A stretch of DNA of 36,828 bases, from assembly GCA_023451735.1 (NCBI GenBank), contig JAEXYH010000003.1, positions 1-36,828 on the forward strand. Direction: 5' to 3'. Below, one piece after another: positions 15,594 through 24,242 of the stretch. The notes beneath the pieces were generated by a model. It was not told the DNA's origin, searched no databases, and saw nothing but the letters and a program-made list of their open reading frames with translations. The position numbers and the translations under genes are program-made. Position 1 is the first letter of the stretch. Each line of letters begins with the position of its first letter. This DNA comes from Pseudomonadota bacterium (GTDB lineage: Bacteria; Pseudomonadota; Alphaproteobacteria; Rhizobiales; Rhizobiaceae).

Positions 15594-16508
15594 GTGAGCC
15601 AGGATAATATTACGACAGACCTCGTGACGCTGCGCGATTACTGGCGGTATGCGATTTCCCGTTTCAATGCGGCAGAACTGGGTTATGGCCATGGCACCAC
15701 AACAGCGGGCGACGATGCGGCGTTTCTGTTGCTCGATTCATTGAACCTGCCGATCGATGCGCTCGATCCATTTCTTGATGCGCGGCTACTGCCCTCCGAG
15801 CGCCGGCTTCTGGCGGAGCGGATCGAGACGCGGGTGACAACGCGCAAGCCGTCCTCCTACATTACCGGCCATTCCTATATCCAGGGCGTGCGCTTCCATG
15901 TCGACGAGCGGGTGATCGTGCCGCGCTCGCATATCGGCGAGATCCTGTTTTCCGAGTATCTGGGCGAACAGGGGTCGGCCTATCTGCCCGATCCGTTTGC
16001 GGTGGAAAGCGCGGTCGATATCTGCACCGGTTCCGGCTGCCTCGCAGTCCTGGCGGCAAAGTTCTTCCCCAATGCGGCGATCGATGCAGTCGATCTTTCG
16101 GCCGATGCGCTTGAGGTGGCGAAGATCAATGTGGCCGAGCATGAGGTGGGCGAACAGGTCTCACTTTATCAAGGCGATCTATTCGCGCCGCTCACGGGCA
16201 AGACCTATGACCTGATCATCACCAATCCGCCCTATGTGGACCATGCCTCGATGGCCGGCTTTCCGGCGGAACATCAGACGGAGCCTGCGATGGCGCATGA
16301 CGGTGGCGAGGACGGGCTCGATCTGGTGCGCCAGATCCTCGACCAGGCCGGCGAATACCTGAACCCGGACGGCGGGATGATCTGCGAGATCGGCTCGGGC
16401 CGGGAGATCCTCGAAGAGGAATATCCGCATCTGGAATTCCTCTGGCTGGAAACGGCGGAGTCGCAGGATGCCGTGTTCTGGATTTCGGCTGACTCGCTGA
16501 AAGGCTAA
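15594..16508 (+). CDS. prmB: Ribosomal protein L3 N5-glutamine methyltransferase
   Basis: A 304-residue AdoMet-dependent methyltransferase of the HemK/PrmB family, which methylates the side chain of a glutamine in ribosomal protein L3. The catalytic NPPYVD motif (IITNPPYVDHASM) and the AdoMet site DICTGSGCLAVLAAKFFPN are intact. The YITGHSYIQGVRFHVDERVIVPRSHI segment is characteristic of PrmB, as opposed to PrmC which has a PETE-type motif here. The start is GTG 15594 with AGAGAGA upstream. It is a stand-alone gene that diverges from the pseudouridine synthase, so two ribosome-modifying genes are neighbours. Confidence 0.93.
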   Translation: MSQDNITTDLVTLRDYWRYAISRFNAAELGYGHGTTTAGDDAAFLLLDSLNLPIDALDPFLDARLLPSERRLLAERIETRVTTRKPSSYITGHSYIQGVRFHVDERVIVPRSHIGEILFSEYLGEQGSAYLPDPFAVESAVDICTGSGCLAVLAAKFFPNAAIDAVDLSADALEVAKINVAEHEVGEQVSLYQGDLFAPLTGKTYDLIITNPPYVDHASMAGFPAEHQTEPAMAHDGGEDGLDLVRQILDQAGEYLNPDGGMICEIGSGREILEEEYPHLEFLWLETAESQDAVFWISADSLKG

Positions 16509-16596
16509 ACCACCGCCATTTCGACATTTTTCGTTTGCGCGGCGATCACCGGGGCTGCATGTTCCGGTGATCGGATGCGTGTGGAGACGGAAGATC

Positions 16597-17847
16597 ATGG
16601 CGGCTGCGGATGTCATCGTGCTTGGAGCCGGCATTGTCGGCATTTCGACGGCGCTTCAGCTTGCCCGGCGCGGCAAGGCGGTGGTTCTGGTCGACCGGGG
16701 CGAGCCGGGACGCGAAACATCCTATGGCAACGCCGGTCTGATCCAGCGCGAGGGCGTCGTCCCCTACGGTTTTCCGCAGCAGTTGGGCCAGATATTACGT
16801 TATGCGCTGAACAACCGGATCGACTCGCATTTTCACTGGCGGGCCATACCGTCTGTTTCTTCCTTTCTGGCGAAATACTGGTGGCACTCCAACCTTTCCC
16901 GCCACCAGCTGATCGCGCGCGCCTATGCGCCGCTGATCGAACACTCGATCTCCACCCATAAGGAGCTGATCGAGGAAGCGGGTGCGCAGGAACTGATCGC
17001 CAAGAGCGGCTGGACGGAGCTTTTTCGATCAGCGGCGAAGCGTGATAGCGAGCTTCGCGAGGCCGAACGTCTGGCGCAGGAATACGGCGTGGCGTTTGAA
17101 GCACTTTCACCGAAGGAACTGGCAGCAAGAGAACCGCATCTTTCCGGGGATTTCGCCGGTGCACTCAGATGGGAAGACCCGTGGTCGGTGAAGGATCCGC
17201 TGGCGCTGAGCCAAGCCTATGTGCGGCTGGTAGAAAAGCTTGACGGACGGGTGCTGAAGGGTGATGCCCGCAGCCTGTCGAAGACCACAAGCGGCTGGCG
17301 GGTCGTGGCGGGGGATGGCACGGTGGAGGCCAAGGACGTCGTCGTGGCGCTCGGGCCGTGGTCCGACGTCGTGACGAAGCCGCTCGGTTATAATTTCCTC
17401 GTCGGAGTGAAGCGCGGTTATCACATGCATTACGCGCCAAAAGGCAATGCGGCGCTCAACGGATGGCTGCTGGATGCGGAGCGTGGTTATCTTCTAGCAC
17501 CGATGAACCAGGGCATCAGGCTGACGACCGGGGCCGAGTTTGCGCGGCGGGATGCGCCGAAGACGCCGGTTCAGCTGGCCCGCGCCGAAGCTGCGGCGAA
17601 GGCGATCTTTCCGCTCGGCGAGAGATTAGACGATGAGCCGTGGATGGGCGCCCGCCCCTGCACGCCGGATATGATGCCGGTGATCGGCAAGGCGCCACGG
17701 CATGAGGGCCTGTGGTTTGCCTTCGGCCATGCGCATCACGGGCTGACGCTCGGGCCGGTGACGGGCCAGGTGATCGCCGAGGCGATATCGGGCGAAAGGA
17801 CGCTGATCAATATTTCCGCCTATCGGCCGGAGCGGTTCAATGCCTGA
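16597..17847 (+). CDS. FAD-dependent D-amino-acid-dehydrogenase-like oxidoreductase
   Basis: A 416-residue flavoprotein of the DAO/DadA superfamily. The dinucleotide-binding motif VIVLGAGIVGISTALQLARRG is at the N-terminus; GNAGLIQREGVVPY follows in the place of the DadA-type GNAG motif, and GARPCTPDMMPVIGKAP with FGHAHHGLTLGP forms the C-terminal FAD-binding part. DadA-like proteins deaminate D-amino acids to keto acids and pass electrons to the respiratory chain, but many members act on other amines. I begin at ATG 16597 (MAAADVIVLG) with a GGAAG ribosome site, as the 10 residues before it do not fit the fold. It precedes the puuA/puuB-like pair by 244 bases, so it may belong to the same amine catabolic cluster. 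Confidence 0.85.
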   Translation: MAAADVIVLGAGIVGISTALQLARRGKAVVLVDRGEPGRETSYGNAGLIQREGVVPYGFPQQLGQILRYALNNRIDSHFHWRAIPSVSSFLAKYWWHSNLSRHQLIARAYAPLIEHSISTHKELIEEAGAQELIAKSGWTELFRSAAKRDSELREAERLAQEYGVAFEALSPKELAAREPHLSGDFAGALRWEDPWSVKDPLALSQAYVRLVEKLDGRVLKGDARSLSKTTSGWRVVAGDGTVEAKDVVVALGPWSDVVTKPLGYNFLVGVKRGYHMHYAPKGNAALNGWLLDAERGYLLAPMNQGIRLTTGAEFARRDAPKTPVQLARAEAAAKAIFPLGERLDDEPWMGARPCTPDMMPVIGKAPRHEGLWFAFGHAHHGLTLGPVTGQVIAEAISGERTLINISAYRPERFNA

Positions 17848-17854
17848 AAGTGCC

Positions 17855-18018
17855 GGGCCTGAAGGTTCCGGGCCGGAATGACGATCGCAGCCGACGGGCT
17901 GGCTTTTGGCAAAAAGGCAGGTTAGGCTTCCTCCAACAATCCAGAAGGACGAGGCCCGGAGATAGCCGGGCCGTAGCGATCATGGCACGGTATCTGATCT
18001 ACGACGCCAGATTTCTCG
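17855..18018 (+). promoter_or_regulatory. Structured leader upstream of the puuA-like gene
   Basis: The 244-base gap before the puuA-like gene holds an imperfect tandem repeat (TGAAAGTGCCGGGCC, then TGAAGGTTCCGGGCC, from about 17846), a 7-bp hairpin GGCCCGG-AGATAG-CCGGGCC, and a 14-codon frame beginning ATGGCACGG and encoding MARYLIYDARFLDR, with no good ribosome site. I do not recognise a known riboswitch. These could be leader elements or decay of an older gene. Confidence 0.3.
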
Positions 18019-18091
18019 ACCGTTAGCGCGTCTGGTTTCAGGCGCAATCGGGCACATCGTGCCCAGTGATGGTGTGAAATTCCGGTGCCTT

Positions 18092-19486
18092 ATGGATGAT
18101 GTGACCAAGCCAAACTCCTCTCTCGACAATCAGGCTCTTTTCGACGCTCAGGCCTTCTTCGGTGCCAATCCCGATATCGAGGTGCTGGAAGCCTTCGTCA
18201 TCGACGCGAACGGTGTTCCACGGGGAAAATGGATACCGCGCGAACGGGCGCTCGACGTGCTGGAAAAGGGCATGGCGATGCCGCGCTCGGTTTATGCACT
18301 CGATGTCTGGGGCCGGGATGTCAACGCGGCTGGGCTGGCGCAGGGTACCGGCGATCCGGACGGGCTGTGTTTTCCGATCCCCGGCACGCTGTCACGCATC
18401 AGCTGGCTGAACCGGCCGACGGCGCAGGTTCTGCTCGGCATGCGCGATCCCGACGGAGACGGTTTCTACGGCGATCCGCGGCAGGTGCTCGCCAATGTGC
18501 TGAAAGGGTTTTCGAAGATCGGGCTGACGCCGGTGGTGGCGACGGAACTGGAATTCTACCTGATCGATCCACTGCGCTCGGCGCTTGACCCGGTTCGCCC
18601 GCCGAATTCGCGCGAGGGGCGCTGGCATACGGGCCAGACGCAGGTGCTTTCGATTTCCGAACTGCAGGATTTCGAAGAGGTGTTCCACGGCATCGCCAGT
18701 GCGGCGCGGGCGCAAGGGATACCGGCCGACATGGTGGTGCGCGAAAACGGGCCGGGGCAATACGAGATCAATCTCAACCATGTGCCGGATGCGCTGAAGG
18801 CTGCCGATTATGCGGTGCTTCTGAAGCGGATCGTCAAGGGTGTGGCGCGGGCCAACGATCTCGATGCGACCTTCATGGCGAAACCTTACGGCATGCAGGC
18901 CGGAAGCGGCATGCATGTGCATTTCTCGCTGATCGACGAGAGCGGGCGCAATGTCTATGCCGGCGAGGACGGGCCTTCGGAAATGCTGTTCCATTCGGTC
19001 GGCGGGTTGTTGGAGAATATGGGGGAGAGCATGGCGGTGTTTGCGCCGCATGCCAATTCCTACCGGCGGCTTCGGCCATCGGAACATGCGCCGACCTATG
19101 CATCCTGGGGGTTCGATAATCGCTCGGCGGCGGTGCGGGTAATCACGGCGTCGAAGCCGGCGACACGGATCGAGCATCGGGTGGCGGGGGCCGACGTGAA
19201 CCCGTATCTGGCGCTGGCGATGATCCTCAATGCGGCACTTTCCGGCATCAAGGAGAAACGTCATCCGGGCGGCGCGATCACCGGTGACGAACACGCGATC
19301 AACCATGATCCGCTGCCGACCAACTGGGATTATGCGCTGCGGCAGTTTGCCCGATCCACTTTCGCCTATGCCACACTCGGCCCGAAATACCGCTCACTTT
19401 ATAGTGCCTGCAAGGCGCAGGAACTCGCCGAGTTCTCGCTGCGCGTCACCGACGTGGAATATGACGCTTACATAAGGACGGTATGA
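18092..19486 (+). CDS. puuA: Gamma-glutamylputrescine synthetase-like glutamine synthetase family protein
   Basis: A 464-residue member of the glutamine synthetase superfamily. The N-terminal beta-grasp has VFVIDANGVPRGKWIP-like sequence at about 44-60. Active-site motifs follow: ELEFYLID (metal Glu), GPGQYEINLNH, GSGMHVHFSL, NRSAAVRV and RIEHRVAGADVNPYLA. The overall pattern, including SYRRLRPSEHAPTYASWGF, parallels E. coli PuuA (472 residues), which joins glutamate to putrescine with ATP. The next gene, two bases downstream, is a PuuB-like oxidase, which supports a polyamine or related amine route; other gamma-glutamyl-amide synthetases are possible. ATG 18092 (MDDVTKPN) is my choice over a GTG at 18059; neither has a strong ribosome site. 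Confidence 0.8.
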   Translation: MDDVTKPNSSLDNQALFDAQAFFGANPDIEVLEAFVIDANGVPRGKWIPRERALDVLEKGMAMPRSVYALDVWGRDVNAAGLAQGTGDPDGLCFPIPGTLSRISWLNRPTAQVLLGMRDPDGDGFYGDPRQVLANVLKGFSKIGLTPVVATELEFYLIDPLRSALDPVRPPNSREGRWHTGQTQVLSISELQDFEEVFHGIASAARAQGIPADMVVRENGPGQYEINLNHVPDALKAADYAVLLKRIVKGVARANDLDATFMAKPYGMQAGSGMHVHFSLIDESGRNVYAGEDGPSEMLFHSVGGLLENMGESMAVFAPHANSYRRLRPSEHAPTYASWGFDNRSAAVRVITASKPATRIEHRVAGADVNPYLALAMILNAALSGIKEKRHPGGAITGDEHAINHDPLPTNWDYALRQFARSTFAYATLGPKYRSLYSACKAQELAEFSLRVTDVEYDAYIRTV

Positions 19487-19487
19487 G

Positions 19488-20789
19488 ATGACGTTACCGA
19501 ACAGCGACAATCCCGGTCATGCCGGCTCCTGGTATGCGGCAAGCGCCAACGACAAGCATGTGCGCCCTGCCCTTGCCGGCGATATCGAGGCCGATGTCTG
19601 CGTCATCGGTGCAGGGTTCACCGGCATATCGGCGGCGCTGGAGCTTTCGGAACGCGGGTTTTCGGTCGTGGTGCTGGAGGCGGCGCGCATCGGTTTCGGT
19701 GCGTCCGGGCGCAATGGCGGGCAGATCGTCAACGGCTACAGCCGTGACCTGGAGACGATTGGCGGGCGTTATGGACGCGACAAGGCGATCGAGCTTGGCA
19801 AAATGTCGCTTGAAGGGGGCAATATCATCCGCGAGCGGGTGGCGAAGTATGCGATCGATTGCGATCTACAGCACGGCGGTTTTTTTGCAGCCTTTACCGA
19901 CAAGCAGATCCGCGAGATGGCGGAGAGCAAGGCCGACTGGGAGCGCCATGGGCATCCGGGGTTGGAAATGGTGTCGAAGGCCGATGTCGGGAAATATGTG
20001 AAGACCGACCGTTATGCCGGGGGGATGATCGACACGCTCGGCGGGCATATTCATCCGCTGAACCTTGTTCTTGGCGAGGCTCGGGCGGCGGAAAACCTCG
20101 GTGCGAGGATTTTCGAAGGATCGCGCGTGATTGCGGTCGATACGGACAAGGCCCGGCCTGTCGTCAGCACCGGGGACGGTTCGGTGACGGCATCCTATGT
20201 GCTGGTCTGCGGTAATGCCTATCTGGCGCCGCTGTTTCCGCAAGTGCATGGGCGAATGATGCCGGTGTCGAGCCAGGTGATGGTGACGGAGCCGCTCGAT
20301 GCCTCGCTTATTCAGGACCTGCTGCCGGCGAATTACTGCGTCGAGGACGCCAATTACATTCTCGATTATTATCGCCGCACCTCAGACAACCGGCTGCTTT
20401 ATGGCGGCGGCATCGGGTATGGCGGCAGCGATCCGAAAAACCTGACCGGCGTAATCCGGCCCAATATGCTCAAGACGTTTCCGCAGTTGAAGGATACGAA
20501 AATCGACTATGCCTGGAGCGGCAATTTTGCGCTGACGCTGACCCGCATCCCGCATATGGGGAAACTGGCCGATACCGTCTATTTCTCCCACGGCGACAGC
20601 GGCCATGGGGTGACGACGACGCATCTTTTGGGAAAAATCCTCGGCGAGGCCGTGGCCGGCCACGCGGAGCGTTTCGATGTCTGGGCATCACTGCCCAACC
20701 TGCCCTTTCCCGGAGGACGGATGTTCCGCGTGCCACTCACCGCGCTTGGTGCGTGGTGGTACGGCCTCAGGGACAAGCTCGGGGTCTGA
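19488..20789 (+). CDS. puuB: Gamma-glutamylputrescine oxidase-like FAD oxidoreductase
   Basis: A 433-residue flavoprotein of the DAO superfamily, close in length to E. coli PuuB (426). The N-terminus has GSWYAAS and then the FAD motif ADVCVIGAGFTGISAALELS. FGASGRNGGQIVNG is the glycine-rich segment typical of PuuB/OrdL, and YYRRTSDNRLLYGGGIGYGG and SHGDSGHGVTTTHLLGKILGE are family landmarks near the C-terminus. PuuB oxidises gamma-glutamylputrescine to the aldehyde with release of ammonia and peroxide. It starts two bases after the puuA-like stop with AAGGA as ribosome site, so the two are one operon. Aldehyde dehydrogenase (PuuC) and hydrolase (PuuD) genes are not in the window. Opposite-strand tetR converges 12 bases beyond. 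Confidence 0.83.
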   Translation: MTLPNSDNPGHAGSWYAASANDKHVRPALAGDIEADVCVIGAGFTGISAALELSERGFSVVVLEAARIGFGASGRNGGQIVNGYSRDLETIGGRYGRDKAIELGKMSLEGGNIIRERVAKYAIDCDLQHGGFFAAFTDKQIREMAESKADWERHGHPGLEMVSKADVGKYVKTDRYAGGMIDTLGGHIHPLNLVLGEARAAENLGARIFEGSRVIAVDTDKARPVVSTGDGSVTASYVLVCGNAYLAPLFPQVHGRMMPVSSQVMVTEPLDASLIQDLLPANYCVEDANYILDYYRRTSDNRLLYGGGIGYGGSDPKNLTGVIRPNMLKTFPQLKDTKIDYAWSGNFALTLTRIPHMGKLADTVYFSHGDSGHGVTTTHLLGKILGEAVAGHAERFDVWASLPNLPFPGGRMFRVPLTALGAWWYGLRDKLGV

Positions 20790-20801
20790 AGCCTTCCAGC
20801 C

Positions 20802-21458
20802 TCAGGCCACAGCTTCCGGGAAATGTCCCTTGAGGAAATAGGTCGCGTGGGTGCGCACGATCGACTTGAACTGGCCGGAAATCTGCGCGGATTCCGCCGG
20901 AACCATCAGCGCGAGACGTAGGGTTGCGCCAGCCATGTGGAACATGACGAACAGTGTCTGCGCGTAGCTTTCGCGTAGTGGTTCGGCGACGAAATGCCTG
21001 GTCGCCTGGAAAAAGCCTTCGGCCTGGGCACGCGTTTCGGCGATATCCAGGTCGGCAAGCGCCTTGTCGGCCTGAATTGCATTCAGGAGGTCCTGCGTCG
21101 CTGGCTCCTGGCGCATGCGCTCGTAATACATGTCGAACAGATCGTCCGTGGCGCGAAGCGCATCTTCGGCGGTTTCGATGCGCGAAACATGGCCGGCGAT
21201 CAGTTCGCGAACCTCTTCGACATAAAGCTCATAGAGCATGGCGATGATGGCCGACTTGTTGGGAAAATACTGGTAGACCGAAGCGATGGGACCGCCGGAA
21301 AGAGCTGCTATCTCCTTCATCGTGACGGCATCAATGCCCTTTTGCCCGATCAGTTCTTTTGCGACTTTCAGGATCTCGCCGATACGCTCACGACTTCTTT
21401 CCTGTTTCGGCACCCGGCGAAGCGCGGCACGTCCCGCGCCCTGGCTCGACTCCTGCAT
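20802..21458 (-). CDS. TetR-family transcriptional regulator
   Basis: A 218-residue regulator with an N-terminal HTH (about 18-65: RERIGEILKVAKELIGQKGI, then MKEIAALSGGPIASVYQYFPNKSAI). The rest is an all-helical ligand domain of no assigned specificity. It converges on the puuB-like gene and lies downstream of gluconokinase on the same strand. An inverted repeat 52 bases upstream of its start is a good candidate operator, so it probably represses itself. Whether it controls the amine cluster, the gluconokinase or a distant gene cannot be read from sequence. Confidence 0.88.
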   Translation of the reverse strand: MQESSQGAGRAALRRVPKQERSRERIGEILKVAKELIGQKGIDAVTMKEIAALSGGPIASVYQYFPNKSAIIAMLYELYVEEVRELIAGHVSRIETAEDALRATDDLFDMYYERMRQEPATQDLLNAIQADKALADLDIAETRAQAEGFFQATRHFVAEPLRESYAQTLFVMFHMAGATLRLALMVPAESAQISGQFKSIVRTHATYFLKGHFPEAVA

Positions 21459-21509
21459 GCGATCTTTTTCCCACCAACACTCATTGACCGGACGTCATCG
21501 GCCAAACCG

Positions 21510-21530
21510 ACAACGCTAATTGAGCGTTAT
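21510..21530. promoter_or_regulatory. Palindromic operator candidate for the TetR regulator
   Basis: ACAACGCT (21510-21517) and AGCGTTAT (21523-21530) form a near-perfect inverted repeat (7 of 8) around AATTG. The dimension of 21 bp and its place just upstream of tetR fit a TetR dimer site. Confidence 0.55.
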
Positions 21531-21624
21531 ACGGAAAGAGGTCAGGTTCAGATCACCGGGCCAAGCAAAAAATGTAAATAAAAGTTTAATTCTCCAAGAA
21601 TTGCCGATCCGGACAAGCTATCGC

Positions 21625-22146
21625 TCAAATATTTTCCCGCCAAAGTTTCTCCAGCCTACCGATTGCATCTTCCACGATCTCTGGCACCGAAGCATCGATA
21701 TCGACCGTCACCACATTGATCTCGCCCTCAGGGCTTTCCAGCGTTGCAAGTTGGCTCTGCAGCAACGAGGCCGGCATGAAATGGCCCTTGCGTGCGCCCA
21801 TGCGGGAAGCCAGCAGTTCGGGCGAGCCCTTGAGGAACACAAAGTAAAGCGGCTCGCCGCCGGCAGAACGAAGTCTTTCCCGGTAGATTTTCTTCAATGC
21901 GGAACAGGTTACGACGATATCCTCACCGGCGGAGCGGGCAGACTTCAGTTCGTTGCCGATGATATCGAGCCAGGGCCAGCGATCTTCGTCCGTCAACGGC
22001 GTTCCCTCCGCCATCTTCTTGACGTTCTCTTCTGGATGCAATCGATCGCCCTCTACGAACTTGCAGCCGAGACGCTCGGCCAGAAGATCGGCAATCGAGG
22101 TTTTACCGGCACCGCTGACACCCATGACGATGATCGTCTTCGACAT
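21625..22146 (-). CDS. gntK: Gluconokinase
   Basis: A 173-residue P-loop kinase that phosphorylates gluconate to 6-phosphogluconate. The Walker A motif GVSGAGKTS is at residues 9-17. EGDRLHPEENVKKMAEGTPLTDEDRWPWL is the substrate-binding signature of the GntK family, and VTCSALKKIYRERLR and RKGHFMPASLLQSQLATLE complete the pattern. The product would enter the Entner-Doudoroff or pentose phosphate route. ATG 22146 follows GGAGAAGA. It is 45 bases downstream of the AbrB-family membrane protein on the same strand and may be co-transcribed with it. No gluconate permease or GntR is adjacent. Confidence 0.92.
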   Translation of the reverse strand: MSKTIIVMGVSGAGKTSIADLLAERLGCKFVEGDRLHPEENVKKMAEGTPLTDEDRWPWLDIIGNELKSARSAGEDIVVTCSALKKIYRERLRSAGGEPLYFVFLKGSPELLASRMGARKGHFMPASLLQSQLATLESPEGEINVVTVDIDASVPEIVEDAIGRLEKLWRENI

Positions 22147-22191
22147 TCACTCTTCTCCCTGCTTTCATCCCCGCATGGTGCGAGACGAACT

Positions 22192-23223
22192 TTATTTCAA
22201 CCTTGCATCCCTGCCGATGACGAAGGGCATCAGCACCGACAGGAACATCAGTCTTAGCACATGGTGGGCGCCGACATAGGTGGGATCGGCATGCAGCATG
22301 ACGGCCATGGCGGCCATGGTTTCCAGCCCACCGGGCGAAAACGCGATCAGCGCCGCATCAAGCGGGACATCGGCGAAATAGGAGACCGTGACGGCGAAGC
22401 CCCCAGCAAGTGCCATGACGACGACAGTGACCACCAGCCCCGAAACGATGGCGAGGCGCAAATCCGCAAAGGACAGGCCGGAAAAGCGCGATCCGATCAG
22501 CGAACCGAGCAGCACGTAGATCGGGATCAGCAGCCAGTTTGGAACAGTGCCCGAAACGAACCCGGTGATATGGGTAGAGATGGAAACGACGACGCCACCC
22601 AGCAAAAGGGCCGCGGGAAACTTCCAGCGCTGGAAAAGCAGGCCGAAACCGGCAGAAACGATCACCATGACAACGAAAATCGGCATGCTCATCGCCTCGG
22701 GCAGAACGATCACGTCATTGCCGGCAAGATCAAAGACCTCGACGATCAACGGAACGCTGATCGTCAGGGCGAGCACGCGTACGCTCTGGGAAATGCTGAC
22801 GGCGCGGAGATCACAGCGCATTTCGGCGGCAAGGCTCAGAACATAACTCAGATGGCCGGGCGACGCGGCGAGAAGCGCGGTCGTGCGATCGTAACGGAAC
22901 AGCTTTTGAAGCATCCAGGCTGCGGAGAAAAGCAGAATGACGACCGCCACGAAAACCATGATGAAGCTGAGCGGCCAGGTGCGTGCAGCAACAAAAATCT
23001 CCGGCGTAACCGTGGATCCCATCGATATGCCGATGATGATGAAACAGGCATTGCGCGCGACATGCGGCACCCCGAGGCGAAGCCCGGCAAGCCCCGCGAT
23101 GGTGACGGCAACCGCCGCGCCAATCAGATAAGGAGCCGGGAAGCCTATAGCGATTGCAACAAGCGCACCGGCCGTTCCAATCAGGGACGTCATCAAAAAC
23201 TGGCGTAATTCTGGAAAATTCAT
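22192..23223 (-). CDS. AbrB-family membrane protein (PF05145 type)
   Basis: A 343-residue integral membrane protein with about ten hydrophobic helices in two similar halves. ATPGHLSYVLSLA-like (AASPGHLSYVLSLAAEM) and the later AFSPGGLETMAAMAVMLHADPTYVGAHHVLRL are the paired signatures of the family once called ammonia monooxygenase/AbrB duplication proteins (TIGR03082 repeats). Its transport or other function is not established. I start at ATG 23223 (MNFPELRQF), dropping 20 residues that lack hydrophobic character. It precedes gntK by 45 bases. The name AbrB here is unrelated to the Bacillus transition-state regulator. Confidence 0.87.
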   Translation of the reverse strand: MNFPELRQFLMTSLIGTAGALVAIAIGFPAPYLIGAAVAVTIAGLAGLRLGVPHVARNACFIIIGISMGSTVTPEIFVAARTWPLSFIMVFVAVVILLFSAAWMLQKLFRYDRTTALLAASPGHLSYVLSLAAEMRCDLRAVSISQSVRVLALTISVPLIVEVFDLAGNDVIVLPEAMSMPIFVVMVIVSAGFGLLFQRWKFPAALLLGGVVVSISTHITGFVSGTVPNWLLIPIYVLLGSLIGSRFSGLSFADLRLAIVSGLVVTVVVMALAGGFAVTVSYFADVPLDAALIAFSPGGLETMAAMAVMLHADPTYVGAHHVLRLMFLSVLMPFVIGRDARLK

Positions 23224-23345
23224 AAAGACCGGTCCTGACACCTGTCGACCCGACAGACTGCCAAAGCGGCAGGCTGCCGGCATGGCAAGGCACCACCGGT
23301 TCTAGTCACCCGAGCAGGAAGGTCAACCTAAGACCGTCCGCATAA

Positions 23346-23370
23346 ACAAAAACGCCGGAGCGACCGGCGT
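23346..23370 (-). terminator. Rho-independent terminator of rirA
   Basis: Stem ACGCCGG (23352-23358) and CCGGCGT (23364-23370) with loop AGCGA; on the minus strand it ends in TTTTTG. It is 28 bases past the rirA stop codon. Confidence 0.85.
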
Positions 23371-23398
23371 ATTTCATGAATCAGAGCGATGCCGGAAA

Positions 23399-23875
23399 TC
23401 AGGCGGCAGGGGCGACAACAACCTTTTTCATATCGACCTGATCGAGGCCGAGAAGGAAGTTGATCTGCGGGCGCGCCTTGACCAGATCGTCGATCGTGTA
23501 TTCGGCCAGCACGTCGAAGAAGGCATTCAAAGCCTTGCGAAGTGCCGAATTGAGGCCGCAGCTGTCCACCAGCGGACATTCGATCGCGCCGTCGTCCTCG
23601 AAACATTCCGCCATGGCAAAACTGTCTTCCGTGACACGCACGACATCGAAAAGGGTGATCTTGTCGGCAGCACGGCCAAGCTTCACGCCGCCGTTGCGAC
23701 CGCGCACGGTCTCGACCAGACCAGCCTTGTTGAGCGGCTGGAGGATTTTGAACAGGAACAGTTCGGATACGCCATAGGCTCTGGCAATCTCCGGGATGCG
23801 GCTGAGATGCCCGTCATTCGCCGCGCAATACATCAGCATTCTTACGGCATAATTGGTCTGTTTGGTCAGGCGCAT
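23399..23875 (-). CDS. rirA: Rhizobial iron regulator RirA (Rrf2 family)
   Basis: A 158-residue Rrf2-family repressor that controls iron uptake genes in rhizobia in place of Fur. The winged helix begins MRLTKQTNYAVRMLMYCAAN. Three cysteines that bind its iron-sulfur cluster are at 91, 100 and 106 (ECFEDDGAIECPLVDSCGL). Length and sequence are typical of Rhizobium and Agrobacterium RirA. With iron the cluster-loaded protein represses uptake genes; without iron it lets go. ATG 23875 has GGAG eight bases upstream. It is monocistronic with a clear terminator. Its promoter overlaps an Irr-box-like palindrome, listed separately. Confidence 0.95.
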   Translation of the reverse strand: MRLTKQTNYAVRMLMYCAANDGHLSRIPEIARAYGVSELFLFKILQPLNKAGLVETVRGRNGGVKLGRAADKITLFDVVRVTEDSFAMAECFEDDGAIECPLVDSCGLNSALRKALNAFFDVLAEYTIDDLVKARPQINFLLGLDQVDMKKVVVAPAA

Positions 23876-23903
23876 GATGGTCTCCGAAGACTCGAGAGAG
23901 CTC

Positions 23904-23940
23904 TATATAGACGCTTCCCTAGTTTTGAACAATTCCAAAA
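23904..23940 (-). promoter_or_regulatory. rirA promoter with Irr-box (ICE)-like palindrome over the -35
   Basis: On the minus strand TTGTTC (23927-23932), a 17-base spacer and TATATA (23904-23909) form a good promoter. The palindrome TTTGGAATTGTTCAAAA (23923-23939) covers the -35 box and matches the Irr-binding ICE consensus TTTAGAA-N3-TTCTAAA except at the fourth position of each arm. Irr is known to repress rirA in Agrobacterium at low iron. Confidence 0.6.
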
Positions 23941-24242
23941 TAGGAAAATCGGGATCATGTTTTCAAGTGCACTAATTCACCAAATGCACGAAAAAGCAAA
24001 TCCTGAATGAAAATATCAACATAAAGCAACCACAGGGCGAGCTCGCACCCCTGCGGTCAGTCCTGCTTACACCCGCGTCAGCTGGTCATCCTTGATATAA
24101 GACATTTACGGATAAGCTGTGACAATCGGCTCGAAACGAAGCGACGTCGCGACAGGAGGCTATAGTCAGAGATCTGGCTGGCCGTTCCAAAACCTCAGAG
24201 CCGACCTTTTTTGCGTAAAAGAGTAACGTTTTGCGACTTTGC
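23941..24242. other. Gene-free stretch between rirA promoter and small ORF
   Basis: About 300 bases without a credible gene on either strand. It holds an imperfect palindrome CCACAGGG (24030-24037) and CCCTGCGG (24049-24056) around GAGCTC, with no T-run, and otherwise nothing I recognise. Confidence 0.4.

Noticed and set aside
15265..15597. 110-codon frame upstream of prmB
   Set aside because: Composition is rich in Cys, Pro and Ser without any domain, it overlaps a probable degenerate repeat, and it has no ribosome site.
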